Source: Pseudomonas sp. stari2 (GTDB taxonomy: Bacteria > Pseudomonadota > Gammaproteobacteria > Pseudomonadales > Pseudomonadaceae). Taken from it: a stretch of 64,000 nt of DNA. The notes beneath the pieces are model-generated. The model made no database searches and was not told the DNA's origin. It worked only from the letters and a program-made list of their open reading frames with translations. Made by a program: the position numbers and the translations under genes. Positions 11,419 to 18,539 of this stretch are shown here, one piece after another; the stretch's first letter is position 1, and the number at the start of each line of letters is the position of its first letter. The DNA is taken from assembly GCF_040760005.1 (NCBI RefSeq), contig NZ_CP099760.1:4211501-4275500 (forward strand). The letters run 5' to 3'.

Positions 11419-12297
11419 ATGACCTTTACCCTGCAAAGCAGAGGCTTTTACCCAACCGACGACGGTCATCAACTCTACTGGGAACGCCATGGCATTGCGG
11501 GAGGCGAACCGGTGTTTTTCCTGCATGGCGGCCCCGGCGGGCGCATCAGCCGTCATCATCTGGATTTCTTCGACCTGCGCCATTTCGACATCATCCTGTT
11601 TGACCAACGCGGTTGCGGGCGCTCGACGCCTTACGGCGAACTGCGCGGCAACACGACCGGGCTCTGCGTCGAAGACATCGACGCGCTGCGCCAGCACTTC
11701 GGCTTCGAAAAAATCAGTGTGCTGGGCGTTTCGTGGGGCAGTTGGCTGGCGATCCAGTACCAGCAGCGCTATCCGCAACACCTGCTGAAAACCACACTGG
11801 TGTCGGTGTTCGTACCTTTCGCAGCCAATATCCGGTCATACGATCAGGCACTCAATGACGGGTTGACACAGTCGCCTCAAGCGACGTCAGGCAATCGCGC
11901 CAGGGACATCTACCGCATACTCGGTGAAGGTTGCCCATTGCAACAGCGTGTCGCCGCCATTGAATGGTTGAACGGGGTTTTGCGCCGCACGGGGCAGACG
12001 GTTTGCCCCGGCACGCTGGAGAGTTTCGTCGATCAGGAAGCGGTGCTCGCCATCCGTCTGGAACTGCATTACCACCTGCACGGCTATTTCTTCCAGCCAA
12101 GGAACCAGAAGCTGACACTCGACGACAACACCCTGCTGATCCAGGGCATTCGCGATACCTTCGGCATGGCCAGCGTGCGCTGGCTCCGGCAACGCATGGA
12201 CATTCACTGCCGACTGCTGCATGCCGGGCACAACGCCTTCGAAAGCGCCATTCTCAAAGCCGTGCGCCGGGCGGTGAAACGTGAAATCGAGGACTGA
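11419..12297 (+). CDS. Alpha/beta hydrolase, proline iminopeptidase-like (S33 family)
   Basis: A 292-residue alpha/beta hydrolase. It has oxyanion-hole HGGPGG, FDQRGCGRSTPYGELRGNTT as in prolyl aminopeptidases, nucleophile elbow GVSWGSW, an Asp in GIRDTFG and the catalytic His in HAGHNAFE. It would release N-terminal residues (Pro in the type family) or hydrolyse an amide or ester. The helical cap region between the nucleophile and the Asp looks divergent from classical PIPs, so the substrate is uncertain. The frame is open from a GTG at 11353, but ATG 11419 begins the conserved core (MTFTLQSRGFYPTDDG). It is a single gene ending at a bidirectional terminator. Confidence 0.75.
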   Translation: MTFTLQSRGFYPTDDGHQLYWERHGIAGGEPVFFLHGGPGGRISRHHLDFFDLRHFDIILFDQRGCGRSTPYGELRGNTTGLCVEDIDALRQHFGFEKISVLGVSWGSWLAIQYQQRYPQHLLKTTLVSVFVPFAANIRSYDQALNDGLTQSPQATSGNRARDIYRILGEGCPLQQRVAAIEWLNGVLRRTGQTVCPGTLESFVDQEAVLAIRLELHYHLHGYFFQPRNQKLTLDDNTLLIQGIRDTFGMASVRWLRQRMDIHCRLLHAGHNAFESAILKAVRRAVKREIED

Positions 12298-12322
12298 AAA
12301 AAACGGCACCCGAAGGTGCCGT
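12297..12322. terminator. Bidirectional terminator between hydrolase and ABC operon
   Basis: ACGGCACC-CGAA-GGTGCCGT, a perfect 8-bp stem. The A-run on its left gives a strong U-tract on the minus strand, ending the ABC operon; on the plus strand it ends the hydrolase gene. Confidence 0.85.
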
Positions 12323-12340
12323 TCTGTTCCCCCAAAACGC

Positions 12341-14083
12341 TTACTTGCGTGCTGCCTCCCACGACTTGAGCAGTTCGTTGTAGCTCACGGTCTCGCCTTT
12401 CGGTTTCTCGTTGGCCAGTTTCGGCTTCGGTGCACCCGGTTGGTCGAACCAGTATTGCGCGTCGCGCTCGGGGTTCATTTTCGGCGCGCAGGTGGCCTGA
12501 GCCTTGGAGCGTTCCAGACGGGTCATGATCGCGTCCTGATCCTTGGCCAGGCCGTCGAGCGCCTGTTGCGGGGTCTTGTCGCCGCTGGCGGCTTCGGCGA
12601 TGTGGCTCCACCACAGTTGTGCCAGACGTGGGTAGTCCGGCACGTTGGTGCCGGTCGGCGTCCATTGCACCCGGGCCGGGCTGCGGTAGAACTCGACCAG
12701 ACCACCGAGCTTAGGTGCCAGGTCGGTCATGGCTTGCGAGTTGATGTCCGACTCGCGGATCGGCGTCAGGCCGACGATGGTTTTCTTCAGCGACACGGTT
12801 TTCGAGGTCACGAACTGCGCATACAGCCAGGCCGCGAGTTTCTGTTTCTCAGGCGTGGATTTCATGAAGGTCCAGGACCCCACGTCCTGATAACCCAGCT
12901 TCATCCCCTCTTCCCAGTACGGTCCGCGTGGTGACGGCGCCATCCGCCATTTCGGCGTGCCGTCGGCATTGACCACCGGCAGGCCCGGTTTGGTCATGTC
13001 GGCGGTGAACGCGGTGTACCAGAAGATCTGCTGCGCGATGTTGCCCTGGGACGGTACCGGGCCGGACTCGGAGAAGGTCATGCCCGCCGCTTCCGGTGGC
13101 GCGTAGGCCTTGAGCCAGTCGACATACTTGGTCGTGGCGAACACCGCCGCCGGGCCGTTGGTATCGCCGCCACGGGTCACGCTGGAACCCACCGGGTGGC
13201 AGTCTTCGACACGAATGCCCCACTCGTCCACCGGCAAACCGTTGGGCAGGCCCTTGTCGCCGCCCCCGGCCATGGAGAACCAGGCATCGGTGAAGCGCCA
13301 GCCCAGCGACGGGTCTTTCTTGCCGTAGTCCATGTGCCCGTAGATGCGCTTGCCGTCGATTTCCTTGACGTCTTCGCTAAAGAATTTGGCGATGTCTTCA
13401 TAGGCCGACCAGTTCACCGGCACGCCCAGGTCATAGCCGTACTTTTCCTTGAACTTGGCTTTCAGGTCGGCGCGTTCGAACCAGTCGGCACGGAACCAGT
13501 ACAGGTTGGCGAACTGCTGGTCGGGCAATTGATAGATCTTGCCGTCCGGCGCGGTGGTGAAGGAGATGCCGATGAAGTCCTTGATGTCGAGGGTCGGCGA
13601 AGTGAAATTTTTGCCTTCGTTGGCCATCAGGTCGGTGATCGATTCAGTCTTGCCGTAGCGAAAGTGCGTACCGATCAGGTCCGAGTCGTTGACCCAGCCG
13701 TCGTAGATGTTCTTGTCCGACTGCATCACCGTCTGCATTTTTTCCACGACGTCGCCTTCCTGCAGCAGGTCGTGGGTCAGCTTGATCCCGGTGATTTCGC
13801 TGAAGGCCTTGGCCAGCACCTTGGATTCATATTCGTGGGTGGTCAGGGTTTCCGAGACGACCTTGATGTCCATCCCGCGAAACGGCTCGGCGGCCTTGAT
13901 GAACCACTTCAGTTCTTCGAGTTGCTGCTCGGGTGTCAGGGTCGACGGCTTGAACTCGCTGCCGATCCATTTTTTCGCCGCGTCCTCGTAGGCATCGGCC
14001 CAGGCGGATGCGCTCAAACCGCTGAGTGCCAGCATGGCTGCCAATGAAATGCTATGTCGCAGCTTATTGTTTTTGTCGAACAT
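12341..14083 (-). CDS. ABC transporter substrate-binding protein, GlpV-like (polyol/glycerol class)
   Basis: A 580-residue periplasmic binding protein, larger than usual for the sugar-binding SBP_bac_1 class. The signal peptide is SISLAAMLALSGLSASAWA, cleaved before DAYEDAAKKW. ATG 14083 has CAGGAGGT just upstream; the 105 residues that would extend the frame to 14398 overlap the neighbouring gene and are not expected. The last gene of a six-gene operon whose order (ATPase, ATPase, permease, permease, small DUF2160 membrane protein, binding protein) equals the rhizobial glycerol transporter glpSTPQUV. Glycerol itself is not assured: no glpK or glpD is nearby, and pseudomonads normally take up glycerol by GlpF, so another polyol is possible. 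Confidence 0.85.
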   Translation of the reverse strand: MFDKNNKLRHSISLAAMLALSGLSASAWADAYEDAAKKWIGSEFKPSTLTPEQQLEELKWFIKAAEPFRGMDIKVVSETLTTHEYESKVLAKAFSEITGIKLTHDLLQEGDVVEKMQTVMQSDKNIYDGWVNDSDLIGTHFRYGKTESITDLMANEGKNFTSPTLDIKDFIGISFTTAPDGKIYQLPDQQFANLYWFRADWFERADLKAKFKEKYGYDLGVPVNWSAYEDIAKFFSEDVKEIDGKRIYGHMDYGKKDPSLGWRFTDAWFSMAGGGDKGLPNGLPVDEWGIRVEDCHPVGSSVTRGGDTNGPAAVFATTKYVDWLKAYAPPEAAGMTFSESGPVPSQGNIAQQIFWYTAFTADMTKPGLPVVNADGTPKWRMAPSPRGPYWEEGMKLGYQDVGSWTFMKSTPEKQKLAAWLYAQFVTSKTVSLKKTIVGLTPIRESDINSQAMTDLAPKLGGLVEFYRSPARVQWTPTGTNVPDYPRLAQLWWSHIAEAASGDKTPQQALDGLAKDQDAIMTRLERSKAQATCAPKMNPERDAQYWFDQPGAPKPKLANEKPKGETVSYNELLKSWEAARK

Positions 14084-14130
14084 AGAGACCTCCTGTTTAA
14101 GTTCTGGAGCAACATTGCCGAGCGATTCGA

Positions 14131-14406
14131 CTAGCCCCAACGCATCACAGCCAACAGCCACACCAGGGACAACGCGGACGCCACCCAGATGCTCCAGTCG
14201 GTCACGCCGATTACCAGCAGATGCAGGTAGGCGCTGCCGAGAAGACCGATGAACAAGCGATCGCCACGGGTGGTGGCAATCGGCAGAAACCCGCGCCGCA
14301 GAATGCTCGGCGAGCGCAGTTCCCAGGTGGTCATGCCCACCAGGATCAAGCCAATCACGATGAAAAACGCTGCTGTCGGGACGGTCCAGCTCATCCATTC
14401 CATCAT
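14131..14406 (-). CDS. Small DUF2160 membrane protein, GlpU-like
   Basis: A 91-residue protein with three hydrophobic helices (SWTVPTAAFFIVIGLILVGM; LFIGLLGSAYLHLLVIGV; WIWVASALSLVWLLAVMRW in outline) and a short basic loop. This is the DUF2160 family, found only beside ABC importers of this type; it corresponds in position to glpU of the rhizobial operon. The start has two adjacent ATG codons after GAGGAACTG; the first (14406) is taken. It begins 7 nt after the upstream permease gene. Its role in transport is not established. Confidence 0.8.
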   Translation of the reverse strand: MMEWMSWTVPTAAFFIVIGLILVGMTTWELRSPSILRRGFLPIATTRGDRLFIGLLGSAYLHLLVIGVTDWSIWVASALSLVWLLAVMRWG

Positions 14407-14413
14407 CAGTTCC

Positions 14414-15214
14414 TCAGACCCGGCCCAGGGCAAAGCCCTTGGCCACGTGGTTGCGAACAAACCAGATCACCAGCATGCCCGGCAGAATGGTCAGCACCCC
14501 CGCCGCCGCCAGTACGCCCCAGTCGATACCGGACGCCGACACCGTGCGCGTCATCACCGCCGCGATCGGTTTGGCGTTCACTGAGGTCAGCGTGCGCGCC
14601 AGCAACAGTTCGACCCAGGAAAACATGAAGCAGAAAAACGCTGTCACACCGATGCCGGAACCGATCAGCGGGATGAAAATCTTCACGAAGAACTTGGGAA
14701 AGCTGTAGCCGTCGATGTAGGCGGTTTCATCGATTTCCTTGGGCACGCCGGACATGAAGCCTTCGAGAATCCACACCGCCAGCGGAACGTTGAACAGGCA
14801 GTGCGCCAGTGCCACCGCAATGTGCGTATCGAACAGACCAATCGACGAGTACAGCTGGAAGAACGGCAGCAGGAACACCGCCGGCGGCGCCATCCGGTTG
14901 GTCAGCAGCCAGAAAAACAGATGCTTGTCGCCGAGAAAGCGATAACGGGAAAACGCATAAGCCGCCGGCAACGCCACGCTCAGGGAAATCACCGTGTTCA
15001 GGCTCACGTAGTACAGCGAGTTGAGGTAACCGGTGTACCAGCTCGGATCGGTGAAGATCACCTTGTAGTTGTGGAAGGTGAAATCCTGGGGAAACAGCGT
15101 CAGGCCACCAAGGATTTCGGTGTTGCTCTTGAACGACATGTTCAGCAGCCAGTAGATCGGCACCAGCAGGAACAGGATGTAGAGCAGCAGCGGGATCACT
15201 TTTCTCTTGCTCAT
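14414..15214 (-). CDS. ABC transporter permease, GlpQ/MalG-like
   Basis: A 266-residue inner-membrane permease with six predicted helices. The cytoplasmic EAA-type loop is seen at EIDETAYIDGYSFPKFFVKIFIPLI, where the conserved Gly precedes the FxxxxxP segment that docks the ATPases. It starts 9 nt after the partner permease, so the two are co-translated. It pairs with the 288-residue permease to form the translocation path of the polyol importer. Confidence 0.9.
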   Translation of the reverse strand: MSKRKVIPLLLYILFLLVPIYWLLNMSFKSNTEILGGLTLFPQDFTFHNYKVIFTDPSWYTGYLNSLYYVSLNTVISLSVALPAAYAFSRYRFLGDKHLFFWLLTNRMAPPAVFLLPFFQLYSSIGLFDTHIAVALAHCLFNVPLAVWILEGFMSGVPKEIDETAYIDGYSFPKFFVKIFIPLIGSGIGVTAFFCFMFSWVELLLARTLTSVNAKPIAAVMTRTVSASGIDWGVLAAAGVLTILPGMLVIWFVRNHVAKGFALGRV

Positions 15215-15223
15215 GGCCGGGCC

Positions 15224-16090
15224 TCAGCGGTTAGCGTCGCTGTGGGTCATGGCGGTATAGAACAGCCAGGACACCAGCAGGATGATCAGGAAGTACACCA
15301 GCGAAAACGCCGCCGCCGGCCCCAGGTCGAATTGGCCTACAGCCATCTGGGTCAGCGTCTGACTCAGAAAGGTCGTGGCATTGCCCGGCCCGCCGCCGGT
15401 GAGCACGAACGGCTCGGTGTAGATCATGAAACTGTCCATGAAGCGCAACATCACCGCGATCAGCAGCACGCTCTTCAGTTTGGGCAACTGGATGTGGCGA
15501 AACACCGCCCAGGCCGAAGCCCGGTCGATCCGCGCCGCCTGGTAATACACATCGGGAATCGCCCGCAGCCCCGAGAAACACAGCAGCGCCACCAGCGACG
15601 TCCAGTGCCACACGTCCATCACCAGCACGGTGACCCAAGCGTCCATGGTGTTGGCCGCGTAGTTGTAGCTGATGCCCATCGCATTAAGGCTCGATCCCAT
15701 CAGGCCAATGTCGGCGCGACCGAAAATCTGCCAGATGGTGCCGACCACGTTCCATGGAATCAGCAGCGGGATCGCCAGCACAATCAGCACCACCGACGAC
15801 CAGCGACCCTTGGTCGGCATGGTCAGGGCGATGGCGATCCCGAGGGGGATTTCGATCAGAAGCACACACGCCGAGTAGATGAACTGGCGCAGCAACGAGT
15901 CGTGCAGACGCGGATCGAGCAGCACCTGCTTGTACCAGTCGGCACCGACGAAGTAGCGGCTCGACTGGTCGAAGATGTCCTGCACCGAATAATTGACCAC
16001 GGTCATCATCGGGATCACCGCACTGAAGGCCACCAGCAGAAACACCGGCAATACCAGCCACCAGGCCTTGTTGTTCTGCACCTTGTTCAT
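15224..16090 (-). CDS. ABC transporter permease, GlpP/MalF-like
   Basis: A 288-residue permease. It has an N-terminal helix (WWLVLPVFLLVAFSAVIPMMTV) characteristic of the MalF-type CUT1 subunit and an EAA loop (DVYYQAARIDRASAWAVFRHIQLP). The start ATG overlaps the stop of the second ATPase gene by 4 nt (ATGA). It forms the heterodimeric channel with the 266-residue permease. Confidence 0.9.
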   Translation of the reverse strand: MNKVQNNKAWWLVLPVFLLVAFSAVIPMMTVVNYSVQDIFDQSSRYFVGADWYKQVLLDPRLHDSLLRQFIYSACVLLIEIPLGIAIALTMPTKGRWSSVVLIVLAIPLLIPWNVVGTIWQIFGRADIGLMGSSLNAMGISYNYAANTMDAWVTVLVMDVWHWTSLVALLCFSGLRAIPDVYYQAARIDRASAWAVFRHIQLPKLKSVLLIAVMLRFMDSFMIYTEPFVLTGGGPGNATTFLSQTLTQMAVGQFDLGPAAAFSLVYFLIILLVSWLFYTAMTHSDANR

Positions 16091-17196
16091 GGCTGTACCT
16101 CTTCGCTGGCTTCGAGCAGGAACTCATCGGCGTAGACCATCAGCCACTGCGCCGGAAAACTGATGTACGCCGTGCCCTGGGGCACCGGTTTGTCCTCGGC
16201 CAGACGCACTTTCAGCGGAGCGCCGTCCAGGTCCAGGGTCATGATCTTGTAGGTGCCGAGGTCTTCGACGTGTACGACCCGCGCCTGCATCGCGTCATCG
16301 AACGGCTCGTCCCACACATGAATGAACTCGGGGCGGATGCCGACCTTCAGATTTTTCCATTGCCCGTGTTCGATATGGCGCTGCAGGGCGTCGGACAGCG
16401 GCAGATGGGTCGAATTGAAACCGACGCCGCCCGGTTGCGGCTGCACCTCGATCAGATTCATCCCGGGGCTACCGATGAAGTAGCCGACAAAGGTGTGGCT
16501 CGGCCGTTCGAACAATTCCCGGGGAGTGCCGAACTGGACGATCTGGCCGCCGTACATCACCGCGATCTTGTCGGCGAAGGTCGAGGCCTCCAGCTGATCG
16601 TGGGTGACGTAGACCATGGTGATGTTGAACTGCTCGTGGATCTGCTTGAGCTTGCGCCGCAATTTCCATTTCAGGTGCGGGTCGATCACTGTCAGCGGCT
16701 CATCGAAGAGAATTGCCGACACATCGTCGCGCACCAGCCCACGGCCCATGGAGACTTTCTGTTTTTCGTCGGCGGTGAGGTTGCGCGCTTTCTTGCCAAG
16801 CAAGTTTTGCAGATCGAGGACTTCGGCGATTTCCTGCACCTTGCTATGGACTTTGGCCTCGGCCATGCCCTGATTGCGCAGAGGGAAGGCCAGGTTGTCG
16901 AACACCGTCATGGTGTCGTAGACCACCGGAAACTGAAAAACCTGAGCGATGTTGCGCTTCTCCGGGGTCAGGTCGTTGACCGCTTTGCCATCGAACAGCA
17001 CATGACCCTGAGACGGGCTGAGCAGGCCGGAAATGATGTTGAGCAAGGTCGACTTGCCGCAACCCGACGGCCCGAGCAAGGCATAGGCGCCGCCCTGCTC
17101 CCAGATGTGGTCCATCTCGCGGATCGCGTAATCCTCGGACCCGCTCGGGGATTTGCTGTAACTGTGGGCGAGGTGCTGCAAACGGATTTCGGCCAT
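16087..17196 (-). CDS. ABC transporter ATPase 2, GlpT-like, with degenerate signature motif
   Basis: A 369-residue ATPase. Walker A GPSGCGKST (42-50), Q-loop Q88, Walker B ILFDEP (162-167) and switch His H199 (VTHDQLEA) are canonical. The ABC signature normally read as LSGGQ is LTADE (140-144), clearly degenerate. A C-terminal TOBE/MalK-like domain follows (about 240-369). The start overlaps the stop of ATPase 1 by 1 nt (TGATG). Together with ATPase 1, which keeps LSGGQ but lacks the switch His, it should form a heterodimer with one active and one impaired ATP site. Confidence 0.9.
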   Translation of the reverse strand: MAEIRLQHLAHSYSKSPSGSEDYAIREMDHIWEQGGAYALLGPSGCGKSTLLNIISGLLSPSQGHVLFDGKAVNDLTPEKRNIAQVFQFPVVYDTMTVFDNLAFPLRNQGMAEAKVHSKVQEIAEVLDLQNLLGKKARNLTADEKQKVSMGRGLVRDDVSAILFDEPLTVIDPHLKWKLRRKLKQIHEQFNITMVYVTHDQLEASTFADKIAVMYGGQIVQFGTPRELFERPSHTFVGYFIGSPGMNLIEVQPQPGGVGFNSTHLPLSDALQRHIEHGQWKNLKVGIRPEFIHVWDEPFDDAMQARVVHVEDLGTYKIMTLDLDGAPLKVRLAEDKPVPQGTAYISFPAQWLMVYADEFLLEASEEVQP

Positions 17197-18290
17197 CAGG
17201 CAACCCTCGCGACACGCCGGCCCGGTGCCTGCACCAGACGGCCCTGCGCATCGAACACAAACAGTTTATGGGTCGGGATATAGATGCGGATCGGCGCATC
17301 GACGTCGTATTCGTGAACCCCGGGCAAGTGCAGCACCAGCAGGAAATGCTCGTTGCGCACGTGCAGGAAGGTTTCCGAACCGCTGATTTCCGCCACCTCG
17401 ACGGTCACCGCCAATTCGAGATCGTCGTCGTTGCTCGGCACCAGCGAGATATGGCTCGGACGCACACCGAAACGGAACTCGCCCTCGCCCACCGGCCGCA
17501 GATCGACGTTCAACGGGAAGTGCACGAAGTTGGCGAAACTCACTTCGTTACCGGCGATGCGCCCCGGCATCAGGTTGATCGGCGGCTCAGAGAACAATTC
17601 GGCGGCCAGCACCGTTTGCGGCTGGTGATAGACCTCGGTCGACGGGCCGCTCTGGATCACCCGGCCTTCGTGAAGAATGGTGGTGGTGCCGCCCAGCGCC
17701 AACGCTTCGTTGGGCTCGGTGGTGGCGTAGATGGCGATGGTGTGGCGGGCCTTGAACAGCTCGCGCATTTCCTGGCGCAGTTCTTCGCGCAGTTTGTAGT
17801 CAAGGTTGACCAGCGGCTCATCGAACAGAATCAGTTCGGCATCCTTGACCAGCGCCCTGGCCATGGCGGTGCGTTGTTGCTGGCCGCCTGACAGCTCCAG
17901 CGGATAGCGCTTCAGAAACTTCTCGATGCGCAGCATCTTCGCGGTTTCCTGCACCTTGCTCTGGATCTGCTCGTTGGAGATCCCGGCCTGGCGCAGAGGC
18001 GAGGCGATGTTTTCGAACACCGTCATGGTCGGGTAATTGATGAACTGCTGATAAACCATCGACACGTTGCGCAGACGCACCGGGCGTTGGGTGACATCGA
18101 CGCCGTTCATCAGGATGCGACCGCTGTCGGGCTTGTCCAGACCGGCCATCAGGCGCATGAGGCTGGTCTTGCCGGACAGCGTACGCCCGAGGAGGACATT
18201 GAAGGATCCAGGTTCGAATTTCAGGTTCGCATCGTCGATCCAGGCCTGGCCCTCGACGGTGCGGCTGACGTGCTCCAGTGTGAGTGACAT
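17196..18290 (-). CDS. ABC transporter ATPase 1, GlpS-like, lacking the switch histidine
   Basis: A 364-residue ATPase of the CUT1/MalK class. Walker A GRTLSGKT (35-42), signature LSGGQQQR (133-140) and Walker B LILFDEP (153-159) are intact. The H-loop reads YATTEPNEA (189-197): the position of the conserved His (191) is Thr. A TOBE-type C-terminal regulatory domain follows. It is the first gene of the operon. Its leader carries a sigma-54 promoter, and an AATAATAAAAAGG tract overlaps the SD, which suggests Hfq/Crc repression of translation. Confidence 0.9.
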   Translation of the reverse strand: MSLTLEHVSRTVEGQAWIDDANLKFEPGSFNVLLGRTLSGKTSLMRLMAGLDKPDSGRILMNGVDVTQRPVRLRNVSMVYQQFINYPTMTVFENIASPLRQAGISNEQIQSKVQETAKMLRIEKFLKRYPLELSGGQQQRTAMARALVKDAELILFDEPLVNLDYKLREELRQEMRELFKARHTIAIYATTEPNEALALGGTTTILHEGRVIQSGPSTEVYHQPQTVLAAELFSEPPINLMPGRIAGNEVSFANFVHFPLNVDLRPVGEGEFRFGVRPSHISLVPSNDDDLELAVTVEVAEISGSETFLHVRNEHFLLVLHLPGVHEYDVDAPIRIYIPTHKLFVFDAQGRLVQAPGRRVARVA

Positions 18291-18297
18291 GGCTCGG

Positions 18298-18310
18298 CCT
18301 TTTTATTATT
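18298..18310 (-). promoter_or_regulatory. Hfq/Crc-type CA motif overlapping the SD of the ABC operon
   Basis: On the minus strand the leader reads CCAATAATAAAAAGGCCGAG before the ATG. AATAATAA fits the AAYAAYAA catabolite-repression motif bound by Hfq with Crc, and the following AAGG is the SD. Confidence 0.6.
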
Positions 18311-18334
18311 GGAGTCAAGCGACATGTGCAGTAG

Positions 18335-18350
18335 AGCGACATTCGTGCCA
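18335..18350 (-). promoter_or_regulatory. Sigma-54 (-24/-12) promoter of the polyol ABC operon
   Basis: The minus strand reads TGGCACGAATGTCGCT, with GG and GC separated by exactly 10 bases and the -24 block TGGCAC perfect. A start site near 18325 would give a leader of about 35 nt. The divergent gene encodes a sigma-54 activator. Confidence 0.75.
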
Positions 18351-18414
18351 GAAATCCCAAGCCGTTGATTCGCCGCGAAAATCGCCGAAAACGCGGGCAA
18401 ACCACCTTCATTGC

Positions 18415-18462
18415 TGAACACATTTGAACAGTTCAACGATTGACAATGAACAATAGTGAACA
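18415..18462. promoter_or_regulatory. Four TGAACA repeats, candidate activator binding sites
   Basis: TGAACA occurs at 18415, 18425, 18447 and 18457 (spacings 10, 22 and 10 bp, so all on about the same DNA face); the second copy is part of the perfect palindrome TTGAACAGTTCAA (18424-18436). They lie 65-112 bp upstream of the sigma-54 promoter, the usual place for enhancer sites. Confidence 0.6.
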
Positions 18463-18501
18463 ACACTCTATCGATGCTTTTCAGGTCCCGAGGGGCCTCA
18501 T

Positions 18502-18515
18502 AACAATAATAAAAA
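18502..18515 (+). promoter_or_regulatory. Hfq/Crc-type CA motif in the activator leader
   Basis: AACAATAATAAAAA, a long uninterrupted match to the AAYAAYAA pattern, 24 nt upstream of the activator ATG. Confidence 0.5.
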
Positions 18516-18539
18516 CGCTGCTTTCAGAGGCTGACTGTC

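Noticed and set aside
14084..14398. N-terminal extension of the ABC binding protein
   Set aside because: It would overlap the DUF2160 gene out of frame and place a signal peptide internally; ATG 14083 has a strong SD and starts the signal peptide.
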